DNA of 64,000 bases. It comes from Parietichytrium sp. I65-24A (taxonomy: Eukaryota; Sar; Bigyra; Thraustochytrida; Thraustochytriidae). The notes beneath the pieces are model-generated. The model was not told the DNA's origin and made no database searches. It saw nothing but the letters and a program-made list of their open reading frames with translations. The position numbers and the translations under genes are program-made. The DNA lies in NCBI GenBank assembly GCA_012862575.1, contig BLSF01000002.1, positions 992,001 through 1,056,000 on the forward strand, written 5' to 3'. Shown one piece after another: positions 39,725 to 47,675 of the stretch. How positions within the stretch are numbered: the first letter of the stretch is position 1; the number at the start of each line of letters is the position of its first letter.

Positions 39725-42700
39725 ATGGCCGATAAAGGCAAAGAGATCAAGGAGTGCGTCAAGCTCCTCAAGCAGACGAAAAAGTCGGACAAGATCTTGG
39801 AGGGGTGCGCCATCATCGAGCAAGATGGCCAGCTGGAAGTGTTCATGTCGAACAGCGGGGTGCTGACCTCCACGGTCGCGTTGTTCGACCCAAAGCAGGA
39901 CCCTGCTGTTCTTGCGAAGGTTGGAAGCATTCTTGCCGCTTTTCTCGAGAGCTCGCGGACCGCAGTCGAGCTGTACTTGGCGGAAGGGAAAGCGAAAAAG
40001 ACTTCGCCATGTTATGATTCGAAGAGGTTTGGCGCTTTACTTGATTGCAGCGATCCGCACGTGGTGGTGTCTTCACTGACATGCCTTGTTCAGCTGAAAT
40101 CGATGCTCACAAGCGAAGAACGTTCGAAGGAGCTGGAGGATGCTTTGCACAAGAGCTTTCGTTTAGCTTGCGATCGTTCACTAAGCCCAACAGTCAGAGT
40201 CGCAGCGCTCCGCCTCCTAACGGAGTACGTTCCGGGCAACAAAGAGTGCTTGGCGAAATTGGCGCAAGTTGACGGAGGCCCGAATTTCTCGACAAAAATT
40301 CTTAAAGATGCCACAAGCCCAGACGATCCTCTGGCTGTAAGAGACGCTGCTGTTCGACTTGTCTATGGGCTCACAACCTGCAAGTTTGTACTTTCGGAAA
40401 TCACGTCCAGTCAAGAAGCGATGCAACTTATTTTCGACCTGTTTTTGGCATCCGTCGAACGCTTCAAGCATCCAAAGGAGCCTTCCAAAAAAGGCGATGA
40501 CACTCTTAAAGTGGAGGCAGAAAATAGAGACGCCACGAAGGCTGTAAAAACGTCACTTCTCTTATGGGCGTGGTGCATGAATCAAATCGAAATCAAGCAG
40601 CGCAAAGCAAACCCTCAGCAATCTGTAATCGACGATGTGGTTCTGGAAACCAAAAATAGCACAGAAGAGCCACTTGAGCCCGATGTGGTTCTGGAAACCA
40701 AGAACAGCACAGAAGAAATACTTGAGCCAAGGGGCGAGACACAGGCCGCACAAGAGGAAGAGTTGCCTGGGATAGCAGACCCTATTGAAACGACCGAGGC
40801 AACGCAAGAGCCAGAATCAATGTCAACAGATCCCATCTTTTCATGGATAGAGACGCTATATTCGGATGAATTTTACACTAGTATCGTCGCACTGCTGAAT
40901 CAGCAGCGGGACATCTCACTTTGCTACAATACAGTTGTCCTGTTCTCGCACATGAACGTTAGGCGTATCAAAGGTCTTGTCAAAGCTGGCTGTATAAAGA
41001 TTTTATTGCATCTTCTTCAAGAAGCTGAGGAGGAAAGCTTTGTACATGCACTAGAGTATGCCCTGCACATATCCCTTGCGTGCTTTGCAGAGGATGGGGG
41101 GGTCACAGAAGGACTTGAAGAGTCGGAAATGTTGGTGAAACTTGTGGCTAGCCACCCGTGTGAAGGCCTGCGTGCAATTGTCGCCTTTTTAAAGCTGGAA
41201 TCATCTTTAGCCTTGAAATTCGCAGAGCATGGTCTTCTCGAAGTGCTGATCGAAAAATTGAACGACCGATCTGACAATGAACTCGCTGGTTTGGCCTTGT
41301 GCTGCGCAAAATATCTGGTACCACTCTTCCAGAATAGAGATCTCTGGAAGGCGCTCGTCCAGCAAATGAAAGAACTTTTGTCTGAGGAATCTGGCGACTA
41401 TGAGGTCAACTTTACCAATCCCTGCTGGAGACCAGTTTGGATGTTCTTGGAGCCTGAAGAAGATGTTCCTGTGGCTACGGCTGTCCAAGGTGACGATGAT
41501 TGTGAGATGAGGCCATCGCAGTCTGACTCAGAAGATGGTATTTTGGAGGGAGATGCGGACGTTCCCCTTCAACCACCGTCTTCAGATGCCAATTCTGCAG
41601 CAGGGGCGGGGGAGGGTGTAATGGAAGCAAACCTGTCTGAGAAACAAAGAAGGTGGTGGTGGACTCCACGGATGGAATTTGGTGAACTCAAAGCCTTCGA
41701 AGAGTGGTCTCACCCCTCTGCCGGTTTTCAGGGAGCAATCATAGTAAGGTCCCTGTCGTCTCTGTCCCTCGGGCCCGACATAGTGTCACAGGAATTCAAA
41801 CCAGAGTCAGAGGAGAGTTCCAGCAAATTGTCCAAAGTTGAAAGTGGCTTGTTGCTGGATTCTATTCAACCAAATCGCAGCACTCGTGCAGCTTTAGAGA
41901 TGTACCCAGTTATCCCATGGGCGGAGCTTGCAGAAAGCCAAGAGGACAAACGAATGCTAATACTGAATTTAATTCACTCAATGTTTGCGGCTGATCAAGC
42001 CGCAAATGAAGGTAAAAAGAAGACAGCCGATGTACAGGAGCCCGTCGCAGCGAAGGGCAAGGCGCCAGCGAAGGGAAAGGGGGCGCCAGCAAAGGGTGAG
42101 GACAGTGGCGGAGAGGATCGTGGCAAGTTTTTTGTTGACTTGCTGGTGGACAAGGACCTGCTGCTCTTGCCGCTGATCGTAAACACTTTGGAAAGCAGTG
42201 TTGAGGAGGAACAAAGCCCAGTCCAATTATCCTCTCTACGTGTCCTGCAGGTTGCTGGTGTGTCTCGAGGGGTCCGCGAAGCTCTTGTGGAGCAAATGGA
42301 ATTGGTTTTGCTCTCGGAAGTCAGCTCAAAGGATGAAAATGAAAGTGAGGACCCGCAGGCGGAAGCAACAAATGCAGATGACGCCCCTCCGCCGAAGGAA
42401 GAGGAGGCCGAACCCGATTTGGGAGAGCACGAGGCGGAATTCCACGAGCGTTTTACCTTGAAAGAACACGAACATCAAGTTCGAGCAATGGACAGAATAA
42501 TCTCAATGCTCTCGCTAGTTTTGCACCACCGAAGCTCAACGGATGATTGTCTTTCGGGTGCGCTCGAAGCACTCGATTCTATCTGCCGCAACAAAGAAGA
42601 GCCTGACGGTAAGCAATCGCTGGTGGCTGACATGCTTTGTGGTGTAGCTTTAAGGTCGGGTCTGTTGCCAGCAATAATAGCCTTCTCAGATTACACTTCG

Positions 42701-45436
42701 GAGATAGCGTCCGTAGCGAAGCGTATCGCCCTGTATTTGATCGCCCGCGGGCTGTGCAGGGAAGAGGCTTGGAAGTCAGTTGACAATGAAGAGTCCGAGG
42801 AGGGGGCCAAGGTGGATCCGAACAACGGGCCAACTCGTGCTACTTGGAAAGCGTTCCTAGACATTCCCGGTCGATCAATAGAGAGGTTCGGTCAGATGAA
42901 AGGGCAGAGCGCCGTTGGAATAGCGTGTCAGCTTCCTTTAAAGCACGCTGACCTGCTAGATGCGCTGATGAATGCTTGTGCCGACCTGGATGCACCTGAT
43001 AGAGACGGAGTTACTCCGCTCATGAGAGCTCTCTGCCATGGTACTGACGAGTTTGCCGCCAAGCTGATAGAGACCTCAAAAGTCGATGTTGATGCCGTCG
43101 ATAAGGACGGGCGGAATGTGTTACAATACGCTTTTGTTAGTCCTCCGAAGGGTGCGTGTTTCGCGCAGACGATGGGTCCATCCATCTTGGAGGGCGACGG
43201 GAGAATGGTTGCGACGCTATTGCGCGCGAACGCAGATGTCAATGTCGCAGATGGGTCGAAAGGGTCCTACCCGTTACACTGGGTTCCCAGCACCTTGACG
43301 GTCAAGACGGTCGTAAACAGACGCCAGGTGACATTGTCCTGGAAACCCAAAGATTTGGACGTCGCAAAAGGGCTTCTTTCCACACTTATCGATGCAGGGG
43401 CCGGTCTTAACAAGTGTGATATGGCTGGTCAGACACCACTTCACTGTGCCGTTCTCGGAGATCAGATGGACATTGCCGAGGCTCTGCTGGATGCCGGAGC
43501 CTTGAGCAATATTGCGGATGAAGATGGGAACCTTCCGCTCCACTTTGTTTGCCAGGGTCGAAGCCAGAGCTGCCTGGGGCTTCTCCAAAAACTACTCAAG
43601 GTTGGTGCACAGAAAAAGGTCGTTGAAGGACGATTTGTGGACGAGGGTTGTGGCCGTTCTCGCCGAGAACGCACACTCTTTCGCATCAGCAGGATTTTAG
43701 CTGAGGAATACGAGGAAATTGTTAACCCAAGCGCAATTTGCGACAATCGTTTGAGTGCGCAAGAGATTCTAACGTACCGAAACCGGCAAGGGTGGGCACC
43801 TTTGCATGTTCTCGCGTGCGGGAGCACCTGTCCAGATGTCATCAGCATCGAAGATGTCAACACTGCTGTCTCTGAGGTGCTGAGTGGCACCCAATCCTTC
43901 CCACAATTTACCAAGGATACATCCGAAGAGACTGCCGCGTCTTGGTCTGTCCGAGAGGTGATTTTCAAGCTGATACACGAAAAATATGGTCTGGACGAGG
44001 ATATGCTGAATAATAAAGGGCGCCACGGCGTTTCTCTGCTCTCACTTCTCCTTCAGCAGCGGGAACTGCCGAGCTGTGGATTTGTTGAATGGATCCTTGA
44101 GCTGGGCGCCTCTGGTGGAAACGTGGATGAACTCGGTCTCTCGCCATTTCATTACGCCATCCTCTCTGGAGAACCAGAAATGGTCTTCTTACTGCTCCGC
44201 TATTCAGAGGTATATTGTGATTCAGCATGGTTTTCTCCTGCCATGTTTCTCGCTCTGGACCTGCGAGATGATGAGCATACTGTAGAGGCAAATCGCTCTT
44301 TGACGCATTCCATCTTGACTCGAGACGACTCCACATCTCATTTCGGGTTCCCTGCTGTAATCGCATGGGAGACCTCGTACCTTGGCCATTTTACCGGCAC
44401 ACCAATATCGATGGGGAGTGCATCGGGGAATGTACGCTTTTTGGAGGCTGCTATTTCGGAGAAGCTCATTGGTGTCGATGAGCAAGAGACAACGTCGGGT
44501 TACACTCCCCTCCACCTCGCTTGCTTTTACGGCAGGGAATTGTGTGTTGAGGCGCTGCTTTCTGCAGGGGCAGACCCGCTCATTCGTGACCACCAGGACG
44601 AGTCTCCATTGTGGTGCGCGGTGCGCGGCAATCAGGCAGCAATTACTGAGCGATTCTTAGGTACAGTTGATTCTCCCGGGCCTTTCTTTGAGGGAGTTGA
44701 GGAGAAGAATAGAGATGGGCAAAATATTCTCGTTTTGGCGGAGACCGCGAACATGGAGTTTCCCAGCACTGGTTCGGACCACATCGTCCTGTCGATTTGT
44801 CGCGCAATTCAAAGCATCGAGCGTTCAAATCTCGAAAAGGCAGTAGACAGCTCTGGGCTTGAAAGCGATACGCAGACGAAAGACCTCCCTGCATGTCCCG
44901 ATGATCAGAATGACGGGAGCGTGGAGCAGAAAGAAAGTGACGAGACAGCGTCCGAAAAGAATGAGGGAACAGATTCGAGAGCTACTGATGAGGTCGAAGC
45001 CAAGGACATCGATGCAACGGAGTCAAATGTTATTGACGTGGCTGAGACAAAAGAACCCGAGTCGGATTACGCCAATAGCACTGCAACAGCTCTCAACGTT
45101 CCATTTGATTGGGCACCGCTAAAGTATCTTGAAAATGATGAGGAGGATCTCGAGCAATTTGAATTCTCGCAATTTGAGCACGTGCATCCGTGCTATTCCA
45201 AGGGCGTGATGCATCGTGCATGGTTGAGGGCTGAAGAAGCGATGCAAATGTGTGAACAGCAAGAGATGGAGAGCGCGGCGACTCGCATCCAGGCGATTCA
45301 TCGCGGGCGGCAAGCAAGGACGCAAATGAAGCTGCCATTGCATCATGAGGAGTCCAAGAAGGACGTCAAGTCGGCTGGCAAGAAGAAGAAAAAGGGAGGC
45401 GCAATGTCGTCATCGCGAAAGGGGAAGAAAAAGTAG
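39725..45436 (+). CDS. Very large armadillo/ankyrin-repeat protein with C-terminal IQ motif
   Basis: 1903 residues from ATG at 39725 with no intron. Residues about 1-560 are helical armadillo-like repeats, interrupted by an acidic insert with two near-identical 16-residue units (DVVLETKNSTEEPLEP type, residues about 304-335). A Pro/Ala/Lys/Gly insert (PAKGKGAPAKG) lies near 775, and more helical repeats follow. Ankyrin repeats lie at about 1075-1295, 1353-1370, 1430-1500 and 1590-1650 (for example GQTPLHCAVLGDQMDIAEALL and YTPLHLACFYGRELCVEALL). An acidic region precedes one IQ motif (ATRIQAIHRGRQARTQ), and the tail is strongly basic (KKKKKGG). The architecture recalls ankyrin-armadillo proteins of cilia such as ARMC3 and ANKAR, but orthology is not established. 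Likely a scaffold that binds calmodulin. One of two huge IQ/ankyrin proteins in the window. Confidence 0.85.
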   Translation: MADKGKEIKECVKLLKQTKKSDKILEGCAIIEQDGQLEVFMSNSGVLTSTVALFDPKQDPAVLAKVGSILAAFLESSRTAVELYLAEGKAKKTSPCYDSKRFGALLDCSDPHVVVSSLTCLVQLKSMLTSEERSKELEDALHKSFRLACDRSLSPTVRVAALRLLTEYVPGNKECLAKLAQVDGGPNFSTKILKDATSPDDPLAVRDAAVRLVYGLTTCKFVLSEITSSQEAMQLIFDLFLASVERFKHPKEPSKKGDDTLKVEAENRDATKAVKTSLLLWAWCMNQIEIKQRKANPQQSVIDDVVLETKNSTEEPLEPDVVLETKNSTEEILEPRGETQAAQEEELPGIADPIETTEATQEPESMSTDPIFSWIETLYSDEFYTSIVALLNQQRDISLCYNTVVLFSHMNVRRIKGLVKAGCIKILLHLLQEAEEESFVHALEYALHISLACFAEDGGVTEGLEESEMLVKLVASHPCEGLRAIVAFLKLESSLALKFAEHGLLEVLIEKLNDRSDNELAGLALCCAKYLVPLFQNRDLWKALVQQMKELLSEESGDYEVNFTNPCWRPVWMFLEPEEDVPVATAVQGDDDCEMRPSQSDSEDGILEGDADVPLQPPSSDANSAAGAGEGVMEANLSEKQRRWWWTPRMEFGELKAFEEWSHPSAGFQGAIIVRSLSSLSLGPDIVSQEFKPESEESSSKLSKVESGLLLDSIQPNRSTRAALEMYPVIPWAELAESQEDKRMLILNLIHSMFAADQAANEGKKKTADVQEPVAAKGKAPAKGKGAPAKGEDSGGEDRGKFFVDLLVDKDLLLLPLIVNTLESSVEEEQSPVQLSSLRVLQVAGVSRGVREALVEQMELVLLSEVSSKDENESEDPQAEATNADDAPPPKEEEAEPDLGEHEAEFHERFTLKEHEHQVRAMDRIISMLSLVLHHRSSTDDCLSGALEALDSICRNKEEPDGKQSLVADMLCGVALRSGLLPAIIAFSDYTSEIASVAKRIALYLIARGLCREEAWKSVDNEESEEGAKVDPNNGPTRATWKAFLDIPGRSIERFGQMKGQSAVGIACQLPLKHADLLDALMNACADLDAPDRDGVTPLMRALCHGTDEFAAKLIETSKVDVDAVDKDGRNVLQYAFVSPPKGACFAQTMGPSILEGDGRMVATLLRANADVNVADGSKGSYPLHWVPSTLTVKTVVNRRQVTLSWKPKDLDVAKGLLSTLIDAGAGLNKCDMAGQTPLHCAVLGDQMDIAEALLDAGALSNIADEDGNLPLHFVCQGRSQSCLGLLQKLLKVGAQKKVVEGRFVDEGCGRSRRERTLFRISRILAEEYEEIVNPSAICDNRLSAQEILTYRNRQGWAPLHVLACGSTCPDVISIEDVNTAVSEVLSGTQSFPQFTKDTSEETAASWSVREVIFKLIHEKYGLDEDMLNNKGRHGVSLLSLLLQQRELPSCGFVEWILELGASGGNVDELGLSPFHYAILSGEPEMVFLLLRYSEVYCDSAWFSPAMFLALDLRDDEHTVEANRSLTHSILTRDDSTSHFGFPAVIAWETSYLGHFTGTPISMGSASGNVRFLEAAISEKLIGVDEQETTSGYTPLHLACFYGRELCVEALLSAGADPLIRDHQDESPLWCAVRGNQAAITERFLGTVDSPGPFFEGVEEKNRDGQNILVLAETANMEFPSTGSDHIVLSICRAIQSIERSNLEKAVDSSGLESDTQTKDLPACPDDQNDGSVEQKESDETASEKNEGTDSRATDEVEAKDIDATESNVIDVAETKEPESDYANSTATALNVPFDWAPLKYLENDEEDLEQFEFSQFEHVHPCYSKGVMHRAWLRAEEAMQMCEQQEMESAATRIQAIHRGRQARTQMKLPLHHEESKKDVKSAGKKKKKGGAMSSSRKGKKK
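40634..40729 (+). repeat. 48-base in-frame tandem duplication
   Basis: Two neighbouring 48-base units in the coding frame with only a few differences, encoding DVVLETKNSTEE then PLEP or ILEP. A recent local duplication within an acidic loop between repeats. Confidence 0.85.
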
Positions 45437-45897
45437 ACATATCAACTGACGAAATCGGTCTCATTCTTTTTTTGTTTTATGTAAAGTTTATAATAGAGAG
45501 CAGAGCCGTGCCGGGTACGTGTACACGAGGAATGTTGTTAAAACGAGCGCAAATAAGACATTATCTAGACTGTCTTTTTTTTTTGGTTTCCTTCTTCCAA
45601 ACAAATTTAAAAATTGAGCCTCTTTTTCTCCCTCCCTCCCTCTCTCTCTCTCTCTCTCTCTGCCCCTCCCCTTTCCCCTCCGTGCAAGCACGCAGCAACC
45701 CAGGATCTCAGCCGCTATCCTTAACGTTATCGTCCACTTTGTTTTCTGAAGTAATATAAAGCCGCTGAACAAGTGCCAATAGCAGCGCCATCGCCTCTCA
45801 GTCCCTTACGCTCGAACTGCGAAGTCTTAGCCATCAATGTGGCTTTTTTGTTTTGTTCGCGCCTCTCCTGCTTCTTCTCACAAGCAAGTTGGCCGTT
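45437..45897. other. Convergent 3' spacer with CT tract
   Basis: Between the armadillo/ankyrin gene (+) and the SR-protein gene (-). A CT-rich tract runs about 45620-45680. Long frames on the plus strand inside the neighbouring SR gene are antisense shadows of its RS repeats. Confidence 0.55.
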
Positions 45898-46857
45898 TCA
45901 CTCCCGACGACCAGCCTCTGCTCTTTCCCCCGATCGCGAGCGCGAGCGACGAGCACCCCGTGGCGGGCTGCGTGAGCGTGGGCGATATCTTCTCTCGCGT
46001 TCCCGAGACCTGGACCTGGACCTCGGCCGGTACCTTCTGTCGCGGTCATCCCTGCGTCGGTCAAAGTCCCTCCGCCTGTCATCGTACCCGTCTCTCTCTC
46101 TGCGTCTGTCATCCCCCAGCTCGCGTCTGCCGTCATCGTCCCGTCTGCGCTCATCATAGTGGTCCCTCCTTCGGTCATCATAATGCTCCCTCCTCCGGTC
46201 ATCATAATACTCCCTCCTCCGGTCATCATAATACTCCCTCCTCCGATCGTCGAACCTCTCGCGATCTCTGTCCCTCGTGTCCCTGTCCCTATCCCTGTCC
46301 CGCCTGCCTTCGAACCTGCGCTGGCCACCTCTGCGGCCCCTTCCTCCGCGGGTCTTTCGCAATTTCGCGTCGTCCATGTTGCGCGGCTTCTCCGCAATCT
46401 GCACCTTGAGCGCCGCGCCGTCCAGCGTGGCGTCCGCGCTGGCTTCAACCGCAGCTTCGGCGTGCTCCTTGGCCAGGAACCTCACGAAGGCGTACTTTTT
46501 CGGCTTGCCCTTGTACCGCGGGATGTGGATATCGCCGATCGGACCGAACCCCTTGAACATCTCCTCCAGCTGCTCCCGCGTCGCGCTCTCCGGCATGTTG
46601 TCTATCTTCAGACTGAACATCGCGTTCAGGTCGTCCGGCGGCCCGCGCCTCTCCACGTTCCCACGCGCCGCAGGATCAGGATCAGGATCAGCATCTGCGC
46701 CATCGCCATCTCCGTCGTTCGCGTTGTTCGCGTCGTTCGCGTTGTTCGCAGCGCCGCCTTGTTCTTCGGAAGACTCTTGCGCGGCCACCTCTTGTACCTC
46801 TTGTACCTCTTGTGCTTGCACGCCTTCCGCGCCTTGGAGGATCTCCGAGTCCGACAT
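45898..46857 (-). CDS. SRSF2/SC35-like SR splicing factor
   Basis: 319 residues from ATG at 46857; the longer frame starts at GTG and reads through a poly-Cys stretch that is really the GTT-repeat leader. Residues 1-77 are acidic and low-complexity (Asp/Asn/Ala). One RRM lies at about 78-153: RNP2 LKIDNM, RNP1 KKYAFVRF, and DIHIPRYKGKPKK, which resembles SRSF2 (VGDVYIPR). The C-terminus is an RS/RD-type domain: a run of Arg-Asp pairs, five near-copies of DDRRREYY, then RSRSRSRERE and a final RSRSRSG. Likely a nuclear splicing regulator that binds exonic enhancers and is phosphorylated on Ser and perhaps Tyr in the repeats. The DDRRREYY-type repeats are unusual for SRSF2. An (AAC)n repeat abuts the start codon. 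Confidence 0.85.
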   Translation of the reverse strand: MSDSEILQGAEGVQAQEVQEVQEVAAQESSEEQGGAANNANDANNANDGDGDGADADPDPDPAARGNVERRGPPDDLNAMFSLKIDNMPESATREQLEEMFKGFGPIGDIHIPRYKGKPKKYAFVRFLAKEHAEAAVEASADATLDGAALKVQIAEKPRNMDDAKLRKTRGGRGRRGGQRRFEGRRDRDRDRDTRDRDRERFDDRRREYYDDRRREYYDDRRREHYDDRRRDHYDERRRDDDGRRELGDDRRRERDGYDDRRRDFDRRRDDRDRRYRPRSRSRSRERERRYRPRSRSPPRGARRSRSRSGERAEAGRRE

Positions 46858-46860
46858 GGC

Positions 46861-46861
46861 A

Positions 46862-46892
<31 letters not shown>
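46861..46892. repeat. (AAC)n trinucleotide repeat in the SR-gene leader
   Basis: About ten AAC units, GTT in the mRNA sense, ending 3 bases from the SR-protein ATG. Confidence 0.9.
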
Positions 46893-47272
46893 CGCGACTC
46901 CTCTCGGCCGCGACCACCGCGTGCTCTGCGCGCTCTGCGTGCTTTTCTTACTAGTGTGTGCTAGTGTTCGCGATAGAGAGTGTGCGTCGCAGAACCAAAG
47001 GAAACGGCAAGTGTCCTCGCAAAGTGTCCGTCCTTCTGGCTTCCTCCAGCTCTCTGTGTGCTAGGGGTGCTAGTCGAATGCGCTAGTCGTGCAGGATGCG
47101 GTAGGATGTGCGGCTACCAAGCTTTTAAGCGGAGCTTACCGTGAAGTGGTAGGTGGCGCTACCCTTTCCTCCCGTTTTTTCCCCCTCGTCACTAATTAGT
47201 ATCTGTGACGGAGGCGTCTATGGATTTTTAGTAGATAGTTAGTGTAGGACCGAGGATCGACGAGCGAACAAC

Positions 47273-47620
47273 ATGAACATGTCGATCAGCTCTTTGTTCA
47301 CGTACAGAGAGCTGCTCCTCAACAGAAGTCGCATCCCTATCGGCACCGGTAAGTACTACTACTACATCATAGGTAGGGTCTAACGGAATTGGTAGACTCG
47401 GTTTGTTGTGGAAAGGAGTCCTCGAGTACACCCGAGAGGTACAGAGGGGCGACTGACTGTGACTCGCAAGGATTGAATAGGTGTCATCTACCTGAAAATC
47501 ATAGTGTTCCTTGTTCACTTGTGCCCCACAGGAACGAAGAGAGGCACTGGTCGGTACTCGCAGTCAGTACGCTGTGAGGACTGTGAGGACTGGACTCACG
47601 TTGGAAGGCAAGCTCAATAG
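47273..47620 (+). CDS. Possible small spliced reading frame or upstream ORF
   Basis: An ATG at 47273 opens a frame (MNMSISSLFTYRELLLNRSR) that reaches a consensus donor GTAAGT at 47349 just after IPIGTG. A possible acceptor CCCCACAG ends at 47531, and joining there keeps the frame open to TAG at 47620, giving about 60 residues ending in a Cys-rich CEDCEDW stretch. No family is recognised. It could be a small gene, an upstream reading frame in the 5' leader of the RING gene (start 47676), or chance. Low confidence. Confidence 0.25.
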
Positions 47621-47640
47621 GTCGATAGGTCGATAGGTCG
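47617..47640. repeat. Octamer tandem repeat (ATAGGTCG), three copies
   Basis: Three copies in a row, ending 35 bases upstream of the RING-gene ATG. Confidence 0.8.
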
Positions 47641-47675
47641 AAGGAGTAAAAGTAAAAAGAAAGGAAAAGAGAGAT

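Larger units (their letters stand above)
46858..47675. other. Divergent intergenic region with a possible small spliced frame
   Basis: Between the SR-protein start (-) and the RING-gene start (+). It holds the (AAC)n array, a putative spliced small reading frame (47273-47620), and an octamer array (47617-47640). The frame may be an upstream reading frame in the leader of the RING gene. Confidence 0.45.

Noticed and set aside
45837-47064. Long plus-strand frames across the SR-protein gene
   Set aside because: They are antisense shadows of the Arg/Asp-rich repeats; the minus strand encodes a clear RRM and RS domain.
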